Part shown: positions 27,252-41,230 of the stretch, one piece after another | How the letters are laid out: each line of letters opens with the position of its first letter | Numbering within the stretch: position 1 is the first letter of the stretch | NCBI GenBank assembly: GCA_023150915.1 | Contig: JAKLKA010000008.1 | Span: forward strand, 1 to 64,000 | DNA: 64,000 nucleotides | Reading direction: 5' to 3' | DNA from: Polyangiaceae bacterium | GTDB lineage: Bacteria; Myxococcota_A; Polyangia; Polyangiales; Polyangiaceae | Translations under genes and position numbers: made by a program | Notes under the pieces: model-generated | What the model was told of the DNA's origin: nothing | The model's database searches: none | The model's input: only the letters and a program-made list of their open reading frames with translations

Positions 27252-28711
27252 GCCTTGCTCGCGCCCTTGAGCGGGTTCATCCCCAGCTCGTCGAGCCAGA
27301 CCGTGGGGATCTCTTCGGCGAACACGTTCTCGAGCTCGGTGACCCCCAGGGGTGACCAGGTGTGACCTTCGACCAGGGCGGTCTCGAGCGGCACGAACGC
27401 CGCGGTCGAGAGCGCGGCGGCGGTGCCATCGGGCCAGAAGAACACGGCGCGGTCGCCCGGCCCACCCAGCGCGCGGAACACCACCTCGGGCGGCACCTGC
27501 GGCACGATGCGATACCCCGAGGGCACGAAGATCGATGGGTGGATGCGCCGGAAGAACATCCCCAGCGGCAGCGCGTCGATCCCCTGCTCGCGCATCACGA
27601 ACGCGCCATATTGGGTGATGGCGATGCGCGTGGTTCGGATGACCTCCGCGCCGAGCACGTACGACAGGCGGCGCAAGAGGGGCAGCTCGTCGGTGGGCAC
27701 CAGCACTGCGGCCACCGCGCTGGGCGGCGCCACGTCGGGCGAGAGCCGGATCGGAACGCCGATGTTCGGCGCGGGCACCGGCTTGCCCGTCTGGGCGTCG
27801 AGCTCGGTCATGCGCGTGCGCCCGAGCGAGCTGACCTCGGCCATGGCGGGCAAGGTGGGCAGGTCGAGGGCTGGCTCGCCGCGACCGCGGAAGAGCACCA
27901 GGCCTTGGTCGTGGAAGACGGGGCAGGCTTCGAGCGAGATCGGGTGACGCCAGAGCAACTCGACCGCCGCTCCGGGTGCCACCGGGGCGAAGGGCGAGAT
28001 GCCGGGAGTTCGACAGAGCAGCGGAAGCATGCGCTCGGGCAGATCGTGGACCTGGAACAGCCAGCGCCGCACCGGCTCGGTGTCGAGGCTCGACTCGGGC
28101 GGCCACTCGGCAACGCCGGCCTTGGCGGCCACGTTGGAACGGGTGAAGTACCCGAGCAGCGACGGGCCGAGCCCCGCTTCAGCCAGGATCCAGAGCTCCG
28201 AGTGGCGGAGCGAGCCCTTCGGATCGGCGTGCGGCATCAACTTGATGAGCAGCGACTTGATCTCGACGGCGCGCTCGACCTCGTAGCTCTGAGAGAACGT
28301 GGTGTGATACAGCGCCAGCGCGGCATCGGTGGGGCTGATCTCGGGCGCGTCGTAGCCGAACGGAGCCGCCGCATCGCGGTACTGCACGAAATGGCGACTG
28401 GTGCCCGTGAAGGTGAAGCCACCCGCGAGCCGCGCGACCTCCGAGACCCGGTCCATGCGGTCGCTGGCCCCGGCCTCGAACGAAAGGGCAACCTCACGCG
28501 TGCCGAGCTTGCTCTTGACCACGTCGACGCGCAGCGAGTCACCGAGCGCGCTCAGCGACTGCTGTTCGGTGTAGACCGCCAGGAACGCGATCAGCCGATC
28601 GAGCGCCGGCAAGAGCACCAAGCCCTTGGCGCCGAGGGCGACCCCACGGGAATCGAGACCCAGCCCCGGCACCTTGAGCCGAGTCTGGTGTACCGCGACG
28701 CGCTCGAGCAC
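27248..28711 (-). CDS. Conserved-looking protein of unknown function (first gene of a pair)
   Basis: 487 aa, MLERVAVHQTRLKVPGLGLDSRGVALGAKGLVLLPALDRLIAFLAVYTEQQSL...; translationally coupled to the next gene; no recognised domain. Confidence 0.7.
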   Translation of the reverse strand: MLERVAVHQTRLKVPGLGLDSRGVALGAKGLVLLPALDRLIAFLAVYTEQQSLSALGDSLRVDVVKSKLGTREVALSFEAGASDRMDRVSEVARLAGGFTFTGTSRHFVQYRDAAAPFGYDAPEISPTDAALALYHTTFSQSYEVERAVEIKSLLIKLMPHADPKGSLRHSELWILAEAGLGPSLLGYFTRSNVAAKAGVAEWPPESSLDTEPVRRWLFQVHDLPERMLPLLCRTPGISPFAPVAPGAAVELLWRHPISLEACPVFHDQGLVLFRGRGEPALDLPTLPAMAEVSSLGRTRMTELDAQTGKPVPAPNIGVPIRLSPDVAPPSAVAAVLVPTDELPLLRRLSYVLGAEVIRTTRIAITQYGAFVMREQGIDALPLGMFFRRIHPSIFVPSGYRIVPQVPPEVVFRALGGPGDRAVFFWPDGTAAALSTAAFVPLETALVEGHTWSPLGVTELENVFAEEIPTVWLDELGMNPLKGASKA

Positions 28712-28822
28712 TAGGTCGCCTCCCGATCGGACGTCACGTTTCGAGCGCCGTCGGCCGGCCTCGGGCTGCCGCCAGCGGCGGCCCCGAGCGCGGCGCCCGG
28801 GGCCCCCTCACCCGGTGCCACG

Positions 28823-32836
<4,014 letters not shown>

Positions 32837-32838
32837 TC

Positions 32839-34044
32839 TCAGCCCGCGAGCGCCTTCGAGATCCGACGGCACGCCTCTTCGACCCGCGGCGGATCCTCGA
32901 TCAGCGCGAAGCGCACGAAGCCCTCGCCGCCCCGGCCGAAGCCGGTACCCGGCGAGACCGCGACGTGCGCCTTGTCGATTAGCCAGTTGGTGGTCTCGAG
33001 CGACGACATGCCCTTGAGCTTCTGCGGGATCTTCGCCCAGACGAACATGCTGCCGCTGGGCTCGGGCACGTCGCCCCAGCCCGAAGCCGAGAGCCCGCGA
33101 GTCAGGGTGGTGGCACGGGCCTGATACAGATCGCGGATCTCGTCCACCAGGCCGTCGCCATGCTCGAGGGCCCAGGCCGCCGCCGCCTGCAGCGGGATGA
33201 ACGTGCCATAGTCCATGTAGGTCTTCATGTGCGCCAGCGCCCCCACCATGCGGGGGTTGCCCACCATGAACGCGATGCGCCAGCCTGGCATGTTGTAGCT
33301 CTTCGACATCGAGAAGACCTCGACGGCGAAGCGCTTCACCTCTTCGCGATCGACACCGCAGTCGAAGATGCTGGGGGCGAACCGGGCGCTGAAGTCCAGA
33401 TCGGCATAGGCCGCGTCGTGGAGCAGCATGGCGCCCTCGTGCTGCACCACGCGAACCAGATCGGCCAGCGCTTCGCGCGAGATGACGTACCCGGTGGGGT
33501 TGTGCGGGTAGTTCGCGATCACGAACTTGGTCTTCCCACCCTTCTTGCGCACGCTTTGCAGCGAGTCGGCGACGGCCTTGGCGGGCTCCACCTCGGCAAC
33601 GACCGAATAGCCCACCACGTCGGCGCCCGCGATGGCGGGTGCCCCCTCGTGGATCGGGTAGCACGGGTCCGGGACCACCGCGGTGTCACCGCGGTCCAAG
33701 ATGGCCAGGCACAGGTGGCTGATGCCCTCTTTGGCGCCCATGGTCACCAACAGGTCGGTGTCCACGTCGAAGCGCGTTCCGTAGCGCCGCTCGTACCACT
33801 TGCCGAGCGCAGTGCGCAGCGCGGGCAGGCCGCGGCCGGGGTGATAGCGGTGGTTTTTCCCGATGTCGGCCGCGGCATGTAGCTGCTCGACGATCGCCTT
33901 CGGCGTGGGCTTGTCGGGGTTGCCGAGGCCCAGATCGATGAGATCCGCTCCGGCCTCGATGGCCTGCTTCTTCGCCGCGTCAGTGGCGACGAAGGCGTAG
34001 GTGGGAAGAGCGTCTGCGCGAGGGAAAGACCAGGGATGCGTCAC
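32839..34044 (-). CDS. Class I/II PLP-dependent aminotransferase (AlaC / LL-DAP aminotransferase-like)
   Basis: GTG start MTHPWSFPRADALPTYAF...; LIDLGLGNPDKPTP, ANYPHNPTGYVISREAL, LHDAAYADLDF, SMSKSYNMPGWRIAFMVGNP. Confidence 0.93.
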   Translation of the reverse strand: MTHPWSFPRADALPTYAFVATDAAKKQAIEAGADLIDLGLGNPDKPTPKAIVEQLHAAADIGKNHRYHPGRGLPALRTALGKWYERRYGTRFDVDTDLLVTMGAKEGISHLCLAILDRGDTAVVPDPCYPIHEGAPAIAGADVVGYSVVAEVEPAKAVADSLQSVRKKGGKTKFVIANYPHNPTGYVISREALADLVRVVQHEGAMLLHDAAYADLDFSARFAPSIFDCGVDREEVKRFAVEVFSMSKSYNMPGWRIAFMVGNPRMVGALAHMKTYMDYGTFIPLQAAAAWALEHGDGLVDEIRDLYQARATTLTRGLSASGWGDVPEPSGSMFVWAKIPQKLKGMSSLETTNWLIDKAHVAVSPGTGFGRGGEGFVRFALIEDPPRVEEACRRISKALAG

Positions 34045-34076
34045 GAGGCCGGAGGTAGCAAAAACCCGACGCGCTG

Positions 34077-34943
34077 TCACCAGCGGCGCGCGCGCCCCGA
34101 GCGCTGCTCGACCACCGTGGCTTGATCTTGCTCTTTCTTGATCAAGACCCCACCAAAAGGCAGCTCGGCCTTGATGCGGTCGGCGCCCACGTTGCTCTTC
34201 GAGAGCACGGCGATCCAGTCGATCAGCTCGCTGGTGCTGGGCCGCTTGCGCAGCCGTGGCACCGCGCGCACGTCGTAGAACGCGCCAATCGCCTGATCGA
34301 CCAGCTCTTCGTCGACCTCGGGGTGGTGCACGCGCACGATGCGTTTCATCAGCTCGGGCTCGGGGAAGTCGATGAAGTGAAACACGCACCGACGCAAGAA
34401 AGCGTCGGGCAGCTCTTTTTCGTTGTTGCTGGTGATGATCATCACCGGCCGGTGTCGGGCGACGACCTCGTCCCCCGTCTCGGTCACGGTGAAGCGCATG
34501 CGGTCGAGCTCGTGCAAGAGATCGTTCGGGAACTCGAGGTCGGCCTTGTCCACCTCGTCGATGAGCAGCACCACGCGCTCGGTGGACGACAAGGCCCTGC
34601 CGAGCGGGCCCAGCTTGATGTAGCGCCGGATGTCTTTGACCGCCTCGGGACCGGCATCGCCGAAGCGTGCCTCGTACAGACGCTGCACCGTGTCGTAGAC
34701 GTAGAGGCCGTCTTGCGCCCGGGTGGTGGACTTGACCGGCCAGTGGATCATCGCGTGACCCATGGCCTCGGCGATGGCGGCGGCGAGCAGCGTCTTGCCC
34801 GTGCCGGGCTCACCCTTGACCAAGAGCGGGCGCTCGAGGGCGATTGCCGCGTTCACCGCGGCTTCGAGCGCGGGGTCGGTGATGTAGCTTTGGGTGCCGC
34901 AAAACTGCCGAAATGACTCGATCACGGATCGGCCTCTTAGCAC
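34077..34943 (-). CDS. MoxR-family AAA+ ATPase
   Basis: RPLLVKGEPGTGKTLLAAAIAEAMG, VVLLIDEVDKADLEFPNDLLHELDRM, MIITSNNEKELPDAFLRRCVFHFIDFP. Confidence 0.92.
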   Translation of the reverse strand: MLRGRSVIESFRQFCGTQSYITDPALEAAVNAAIALERPLLVKGEPGTGKTLLAAAIAEAMGHAMIHWPVKSTTRAQDGLYVYDTVQRLYEARFGDAGPEAVKDIRRYIKLGPLGRALSSTERVVLLIDEVDKADLEFPNDLLHELDRMRFTVTETGDEVVARHRPVMIITSNNEKELPDAFLRRCVFHFIDFPEPELMKRIVRVHHPEVDEELVDQAIGAFYDVRAVPRLRKRPSTSELIDWIAVLSKSNVGADRIKAELPFGGVLIKKEQDQATVVEQRSGRARRW

Positions 34944-34995
34944 GAGCGCGGCGAGTTGGCTCGCCTCTCGCGACCCGTGTTAGACCCGGGGCCCC

Positions 34996-36033
34996 ATGTC
35001 GGTGCGCTACGAGATTCGGGCCGCGTTGCCGGAAGACGAACCGCAAATCCTCGCGCTCGCACACCACTTGAACACGGTCAACCTGCCCAACGACCAAGGG
35101 CACATTCAGCGCCTGCTCGACCACAGCAAGAAGAGCTTTGCCGCCGAGATCCGCAACGTTTCTCACCGCAAGTTCGTGTTCGTGCTCTGGGACCTGGAAG
35201 AGCAGCAGGCGGTGGGCACCAGCATGATCGTGGCCCAGCTCGGCCGCCGCGACGCGCCCTACATCTACCTCGACGTGATCGACGAGGAGAAGTACAGCCG
35301 CAACCAAGATCAGCACTTCCACCACACGGTGCTGCGCATCGGCTTCTCGTACAAGGGCCCCACCGAGATCGGCGGGCTGGTCGTGCTGCCGAGCCATCGG
35401 GCGGCGAAAGATCGGCTGGGGCTGCTGATCTCGTACGTTCGCTTCCTGTACATCGCCACGCATCGCGACCTGTTCCAGGCCGAAGTGCTGGCCGAGCTGT
35501 TGCCGCCCCTCGAGCCCGACGGCACCAGCCACCTGTGGGAGGCGCTCGGCCGACGCTTCTGCAACCTGAGCTATGCCGAGGCCGATCTGCTCTCGAGCGA
35601 GAACAAGGAGTTCATCAAAGACTTGTTCCCCGGTGGGCTGCTCTATGCCTCGCTCTTCTCGAAAGAAGCCCAGGGCGTGATCGGCAAGGTCGGTGCTCAG
35701 ACCAAGGGTGTCGAGAAGATGTTGAAGCGCATCGGTTTCCGCTACGCGCACCGAGTGGACCCGTTCGACGGCGGGCCACACTTCACCGCGCCCACCGACG
35801 AGATCTCGCTGGTGCAGGAAACCACGGTACGGCGCCTGGTCGGTGCGGTGAGCCCGACGGACGCCACGGTGACCGGCCTGTGCGCGCGCGAGTTCGCCGG
35901 CCCCCCCCATTTCCGCGCGGTTCCGTGCGGCATGGTGCTGCAGGGCAAAGACGGCGTGCGCCTGCCGCTGGGCGCCATCGAGCACCTGGGCCTGTGCGAG
36001 GGCGACCCGGTGTCGTGCCTGCCGATCCGCTGA
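34996..36033 (+). CDS. astA: Arginine N-succinyltransferase family protein
   Basis: VSHRKFVFVLWDLEEQQAVGTSMIVAQLGRRDAPYIYLDVIDEEKYS, HTVLRIGFSYKGPTEIGGLVVLPSHR, FCNLSYAEADLLSSENKEFIKDLFP. Confidence 0.88.
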   Translation: MSVRYEIRAALPEDEPQILALAHHLNTVNLPNDQGHIQRLLDHSKKSFAAEIRNVSHRKFVFVLWDLEEQQAVGTSMIVAQLGRRDAPYIYLDVIDEEKYSRNQDQHFHHTVLRIGFSYKGPTEIGGLVVLPSHRAAKDRLGLLISYVRFLYIATHRDLFQAEVLAELLPPLEPDGTSHLWEALGRRFCNLSYAEADLLSSENKEFIKDLFPGGLLYASLFSKEAQGVIGKVGAQTKGVEKMLKRIGFRYAHRVDPFDGGPHFTAPTDEISLVQETTVRRLVGAVSPTDATVTGLCAREFAGPPHFRAVPCGMVLQGKDGVRLPLGAIEHLGLCEGDPVSCLPIR

Positions 36034-36037
36034 GCCG

Positions 36038-37735
36038 CTACTTGATGGGCGGCGGGGGCGGGGCGATCAGAGTCAGGTTCAGGCCACCGGGGTACTGGTA
36101 GCTGGTGTAGCTGCCGTAGCCGACCACCTGAATACCGACGGGCTTGTCGCTGGTGAGCAGGTGCGCACCGCCGACCCCGGCACTGAGCTTGGCCCGGAGC
36201 ACCGAGTGACCCCCGCCGAGCGGGCTAGGGGCCCCTGCGACGGCGGAGCCGTCCAAGATGACCTGCGCACTATCGGGCATGACGATGTCGACGTACGACA
36301 CGTCGTAGTCGTCAGGCGCGAGGAACACGTACTTGGTGCGGAACTGCTCCACCGCGGTGGCCAGGCTCTGCGCAGGGTCACCCTTCTGCTGCTCGCCGGG
36401 CGTCGGGTCGACCATCTGCGCGCCGAGTTGGAACATGCCGACGGCGAACTCGCTGGAGCCGACGACCTCGAACGGCTGCTTGACGATGGCCAGGTCGACG
36501 ACTTGACCCGCGCCGATGGTGGAGGGCGCGCCGGGCGGCGGGCTACCGCTCGGGTAGGTGAGCTGGGTGCCGTCGACGTTGCCATAGATGCGCACCACGT
36601 GACCGGGAACGTTGCCCAAGGGGCCGGTGGGCGGCACCACGAAGTAGTGCTTGCCCAGCGTCTCGGCCGGAAACACGCTCTCTTCGATGTGATCACAGGC
36701 CGGCGTGCCGATCGGCGATTGAATGCAGGGAATGCCGTGAATGACCTGCACGGGCTGCTTGGACTGGATCAGCGTCCCCGACAGATCGCCGGTGGCCGAG
36801 CCCAGAAGCTGCACCACCTCGCCGCGATTCACGTTGAACGTCGCAACCTGGCCGGGACCCGTCTGACTGACACCGCCACCGGCCACGATCGTGGCCGTGA
36901 GCCCGGTGAGCACGCTCACCTCGGTGTTGTCGGCGGTGCCGGTGATCGCCATGTAGGGCCCCATGTTGAGACCGACGGCGGCCCAGCCCTTCTGGCCGGT
37001 GATGCGGTAGTTCCCGGTGAGCGCAGTGGTCGGCAGAAGCAGCGACGCGTCGTTCGAGAACGAGAAGCACCCGACGGGTTTGCCATAGCTGGGGCACACG
37101 TTGTTGCCCGGGCACGACGACCAGTTCTTGCCGGGCGGCCCGCCCTGCCCCTTGTACTCGAGGGCGTTGAATTGATACGCCGTGACAGGCACCGAGCTGG
37201 TGAGGTGGTACGCGCCGCCGGGGGCCCGGACCGTCTGCGTGAGCGCTTGCGCCGTCCCGCAGACGTCGACCTGAGGACCTTTCAGCTCCGGGACCCACGG
37301 CAGGTAGAACTTCTCGAGACCGTTGGGCGGCACCTGCCCCGTGGCCACCTGCTGCCCGTTGCGCTCGACCACGACGTCGGCCGGCTTGTCCCCGGCATTC
37401 GCGACCACGACGGCGAAGTCGAAGACCGTCCAGACGTTGTTGGCCACCACCGTCGGCCAGAAGTCACAACCGATGTACGTCTTGGCGACTGCCGCCTCGG
37501 CGCAAGTCTTCGGATCGCCGACGAAGCCGCCGCCGCTGCCGCCGCCCGCGCCCCCGCCGCCGACGTTGATTCCGCCGTTGCCCCCGACGTTGATCCCGCC
37601 GCCGCCACCGGTGCCCCCGGCGTTGCCCGCCGCGGCCGTACCCCCACCGCTGCTGCCCGCACCCGAACAGGCCGAGGTCGCGATGAGCGTACCGACCATG
37701 CCAAGAACACACGCACCCCAAAGCTTGCGCCGCAT
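36038..37735 (-). CDS. IgGFc-binding-like lipoprotein with Gly-rich linker
   Basis: MRRKLWGACVLGMVGTLIATSACSG lipobox; GGTGGGGGINVGGNGGINVGGGG linker; VVVANAGDKPADVVVERNGQQVATGQVPPNGLEKFYLPW... VPVTAYQFNALEYKG typical of IgGFc-binding N-terminal-type proteins. Confidence 0.8.
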   Translation of the reverse strand: MRRKLWGACVLGMVGTLIATSACSGAGSSGGGTAAAGNAGGTGGGGGINVGGNGGINVGGGGAGGGSGGGFVGDPKTCAEAAVAKTYIGCDFWPTVVANNVWTVFDFAVVVANAGDKPADVVVERNGQQVATGQVPPNGLEKFYLPWVPELKGPQVDVCGTAQALTQTVRAPGGAYHLTSSVPVTAYQFNALEYKGQGGPPGKNWSSCPGNNVCPSYGKPVGCFSFSNDASLLLPTTALTGNYRITGQKGWAAVGLNMGPYMAITGTADNTEVSVLTGLTATIVAGGGVSQTGPGQVATFNVNRGEVVQLLGSATGDLSGTLIQSKQPVQVIHGIPCIQSPIGTPACDHIEESVFPAETLGKHYFVVPPTGPLGNVPGHVVRIYGNVDGTQLTYPSGSPPPGAPSTIGAGQVVDLAIVKQPFEVVGSSEFAVGMFQLGAQMVDPTPGEQQKGDPAQSLATAVEQFRTKYVFLAPDDYDVSYVDIVMPDSAQVILDGSAVAGAPSPLGGGHSVLRAKLSAGVGGAHLLTSDKPVGIQVVGYGSYTSYQYPGGLNLTLIAPPPPPIK

Positions 37736-37790
37736 CCGCGGATTATGAACGAGCGTACGGGTCAGGTCCAAGCCCGGAACGGGCGGCTGC

Positions 37791-39632
37791 TCAAAAATCG
37801 TGGCGGAAGCCGACCTGCGGCGAGATCAGGACCAGCAGCTTGCCGGTCAGCGCCTGCTTGCCGAAGGTGCCCTCACCGTCCGTGACGCAGCCCGGCGCGG
37901 CGGAAGCCCCGCAGTTGCCCGTCAAGACCGCCGTCCCCGCGGGCCATTCGGGCTGGGTCAGCGCCCAGAGCATCAGCGCCTGCACGCCCAGCGAGAGCTC
38001 GGAGCGCCCCATCCGACGACCGAAGCGAACCTCGGGGGCGGCGTACAGGTAGCGCGCGGGCGACGACTCTTCGACGGGGTCGATGGAGTAGCGAGCCGAC
38101 TTGCCGGTGCCGTCGGGATTGGTCTCGAAGTGACCGCTGCGCGTATCGGTGACCCCACCGATCAGGGCCCCGACGCCCAGCCGCGCCGTGAACGGCAGGC
38201 GAGGGCCAGTCCGGTATCCGATCGACGCGCCGGCCAAGAGCCCGCGAAGCCACAGCGTATCGAACGCCTGGCCCTCGTTCGCAGGGCGCCCCACCGGCGT
38301 CAGCGCGGCGTCGCGCCCCGACAGCTTCTGCCGCACGGCCAGGTACCCGACGTCGAGCGACACGGTCAGCTTGCTGCTCAGGTTGTAGCCCGCTCGCCCG
38401 AGGACCAGGCCCCCCTGGGTCAGCGACTTCACGCAGTCACCGCTGCAACCGTCTTCGAGATCGCTGCCCAGGCCAAACCCCACCACGGCGCCCAAACCGA
38501 GCTCCAGGGCGATGGCCGGAGGGCTGTCCACCTTCCAGAGCGGTGAGTCGGGATCGCGCTCGAGAGCCACACTGAGCACCTCGCGCTGACCCGCCGCGAG
38601 CGAGAGCTGGCGCTTCTTCGTGATGAACCCCTCGGCGCTCACCTCGATCTGGTGGGCGCCGGAGCGCAGCCGGCCGTCCCAGACGCCGCTGCCCACCGAG
38701 ACGCCGTCGACGCTGACCGTCGCCCCGGCCGGCTTGGGCTCGATGCGCACCTGGCTGTCGAGGGGCTCGAGCGCCAGCGTGAGCGCGGTCTCTTGGCCCA
38801 GCTTGACGCTGACCAGCGCGGGCTGCGTCCCCAGGTTGCCCTCGCCCCGCAAGAACACCGTGTGGTCCCCCAGTGGGAACGGCCCTTCCCACGGGGTCTT
38901 TCCGACCACCACGTTGTCGATCAAGAGCTCGGCCGGTCGCCCGCCCTTCTCGACGACCTTCAGCGTTCCGGACTGCGTGAGCGCCGTCAGCTTCACGTCG
39001 ATCGGAACGTTCTGGCCGCCGCTGACGTCGACACGCTGCTCGAACGGCGAGAACCCGCGCTTGAAAACCCGGACCACGTGCGACCCGACCGAGACGCGCA
39101 GCGGGCCCGTGGTCGGGCTGGTGCCGCGGTCGCGACCATCGATCACGATGCTGGCCCCCGGCTCGGTCATGCGAATGTCGACCGTGCCCACCCGCGAGCG
39201 CAGCTCGGACACCTCGCGCTCGACCAGCGACTTGTCGGCCGGTGGCAAGTTCGGAAACTCGCGCAAGAGCGCGTCGAACATGTCGAGCGCCTCGTCGAAG
39301 CGATGCAGGCGACGGAGGCAGATGGCGGCGTTTTTGGTGGCCGCACGGGTCGCGAAGATCTCGCGCGAGCGCGCGAACTCGACCAGCGCGGCGTCCCACG
39401 CCTCTTCATCGAACAGCGAGAGGCCACGCTCGAAGTGGGTGCGGGCGTCCGCCTTTTTCTGCTCGGTGGGATCGGGCGCCGGCACTGCGAGCTTGGTTGG
39501 CTCCTCCGCCGGTGCCGCCGTGGGGGCCGGCGGTGTCTTGGGCTTCTTGCCCCCCTTCTTCTGAGCCAGGGCAACGGCAGAAAGGCACGACAGCGCCAGG
39601 ACCAAGAGCGCAATGAGGAGCTTCCGCGGCAT
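37791..39632 (-). CDS. TPR + PEGA-repeat protein with probable outer-membrane beta-barrel C-terminus
   Basis: MPRKLLIALLVLALSCLSAVALAQ signal peptide; TPR-like ARTHFERGLSLFDEEAWDAALVEFARS; PEGA-like GTVDIRMTEPGASIVIDGRDRGTSPTTGPLRVSVGSHVVRVFKRGF; alternating strands to a C-terminal F. Confidence 0.82.
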   Translation of the reverse strand: MPRKLLIALLVLALSCLSAVALAQKKGGKKPKTPPAPTAAPAEEPTKLAVPAPDPTEQKKADARTHFERGLSLFDEEAWDAALVEFARSREIFATRAATKNAAICLRRLHRFDEALDMFDALLREFPNLPPADKSLVEREVSELRSRVGTVDIRMTEPGASIVIDGRDRGTSPTTGPLRVSVGSHVVRVFKRGFSPFEQRVDVSGGQNVPIDVKLTALTQSGTLKVVEKGGRPAELLIDNVVVGKTPWEGPFPLGDHTVFLRGEGNLGTQPALVSVKLGQETALTLALEPLDSQVRIEPKPAGATVSVDGVSVGSGVWDGRLRSGAHQIEVSAEGFITKKRQLSLAAGQREVLSVALERDPDSPLWKVDSPPAIALELGLGAVVGFGLGSDLEDGCSGDCVKSLTQGGLVLGRAGYNLSSKLTVSLDVGYLAVRQKLSGRDAALTPVGRPANEGQAFDTLWLRGLLAGASIGYRTGPRLPFTARLGVGALIGGVTDTRSGHFETNPDGTGKSARYSIDPVEESSPARYLYAAPEVRFGRRMGRSELSLGVQALMLWALTQPEWPAGTAVLTGNCGASAAPGCVTDGEGTFGKQALTGKLLVLISPQVGFRHDF

Positions 39633-39645
39633 GCTCGCTTGGTTT

Positions 39646-41220
39646 CTACTGGAAATCCTTGTCCACGCTAAGCCCGGGTTTCTTCCCACCCGAGGGCTTG
39701 GTGGACGCCGCAGAGGGCGCGGCGACGCCGGGCGCCGGACCCCAGCGCTTGGCACCGGGCTTGGCGCTGGGCGCCGCGGAGGCCTCGGGAGCGGCCGCGA
39801 CTTCCAGCGGCGCTTCTACCGCGGACGGCGTGGGCGCCGGGGCGGCTGGTGCCACCGCGGCGGGCTCGTGCTTGACCGGCGCGTCGGTCACCGGGGCCGC
39901 AGCGGGGGCCGCGGGCGCGGCTCGACCGAGCAGCAGCGCGACCGTCACGGCCACGCCGGCGAACACGACGGCGCCGGCGATCACCCAGAGGGCGCGGCTC
40001 TTCTTCTGGGTCGCGACGGCTGCGCCCAGGCCCGGAACCTCGGAGACGTCGGGGCGGGTGATGCCGACGATGCCGGATGCTTCGCCGCTGGGTCGCGCCG
40101 TGAGGTCCGAGACCGACGACACGTCGCTGACGCCGCTGAGGCTCGCGCGCGAGCGGGGCGGTTGCGATTCCAGCACTTGGCGCAAGGTGGCGGTCTCTGC
40201 CGCCTTCTTGTCGGCGCGCTCCAGGGCAGCGGCAAGCCGCGCCTTCTGCTCGTCGCGTGAGCTGCCCGCCAGCTTCTTCACGAACGCCGCCACGGGCTCT
40301 TCCGAGCTGACGCGCATGCTGGCCGGCAAGGCTTGGTCGAGGGCCACCAGCAGCTCGTTCGCCGACTTGTAGCGCCGAGCCGGGTCCTTCGCGAGTGCCT
40401 GCATCACCACGCGCTCGAGCGGAAGCGGGTAGCCCGGCACCAGCTTGCGCGGCGACATCGCCGGCTCGGGCGAGCAGATGCGATACAGGGTGGCCGCGTC
40501 CGACTCTTTGCGGAATGGGTGCTTCCCCGTGGTCATCGCGTACAGCACGATGCCCAGAGCAAACACGTCCACGCGCCGGTCGATGGTCTCACCCTGGATC
40601 TGTTCCGGGGCCATGTAGGCCAGCTTGCCTTTGATCTGGCCGCCCTGGGTGTTGAAGCCGCCCGAGCCCGAGGCCTTGGCGACGCCGAAATCCACCACCT
40701 TGGTCACACCATCGTAAGTGACCAACAAGTTCTGCGGCGAGACGTCGCGATGCACCAGCCCCACGAGCTCGCCTGCGCCGTCACGCAATTCGTGGGCGGC
40801 GTGCAGCCCGGCCGAGGCCTGCATGGCGATGCGCACGGCGATGGGCAGCGGAATGCCACCGCTCTGGCGCGCGGCCTTGATCAGGGTGCTCAGCGGGACC
40901 CCCTCGATCCACTCCATCACCAGGAACAGCACGCCGTCTTGCTCGCCCAGATCCATGATCTCGACGACGTGCGGGTGACGCACCTGCGAGGCGAGCGAGG
41001 CCTCGTCCAAGAACATGCGCTCGAACTGCGGATCTTCCGACAGCTTGGGCAGCATGGTCTTGACCGCCACGATCTTCTGGAAGCCGCGCGACCCCTTGAG
41101 TCGGGCCGCCCACACCATCGCCATGCCACCCGAAGCAATGGGAATGAGCAGCTCGTAGCGGCCCAGGGTGTGACCCGCCCCGACGTCACCCGCGGGGATT
41201 TGTGTTGCGGTGTCGCTCAA
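39646..41220 (-). CDS. Hanks-type Ser/Thr protein kinase with TM segment
   Basis: LGRYELLIPIASGGMAMVWAARLKGSRGFQKIVAVKTMLPKL, HRDVSPQNLLV, VVDFGVAKA, YMAPEQIQGE; TM ALWVIAGAVVFAGVAVTVALLL. Confidence 0.93.
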   Translation of the reverse strand: MSDTATQIPAGDVGAGHTLGRYELLIPIASGGMAMVWAARLKGSRGFQKIVAVKTMLPKLSEDPQFERMFLDEASLASQVRHPHVVEIMDLGEQDGVLFLVMEWIEGVPLSTLIKAARQSGGIPLPIAVRIAMQASAGLHAAHELRDGAGELVGLVHRDVSPQNLLVTYDGVTKVVDFGVAKASGSGGFNTQGGQIKGKLAYMAPEQIQGETIDRRVDVFALGIVLYAMTTGKHPFRKESDAATLYRICSPEPAMSPRKLVPGYPLPLERVVMQALAKDPARRYKSANELLVALDQALPASMRVSSEEPVAAFVKKLAGSSRDEQKARLAAALERADKKAAETATLRQVLESQPPRSRASLSGVSDVSSVSDLTARPSGEASGIVGITRPDVSEVPGLGAAVATQKKSRALWVIAGAVVFAGVAVTVALLLGRAAPAAPAAAPVTDAPVKHEPAAVAPAAPAPTPSAVEAPLEVAAAPEASAAPSAKPGAKRWGPAPGVAAPSAASTKPSGGKKPGLSVDKDFQ

Positions 41221-41230
41221 GGTGCCACTC

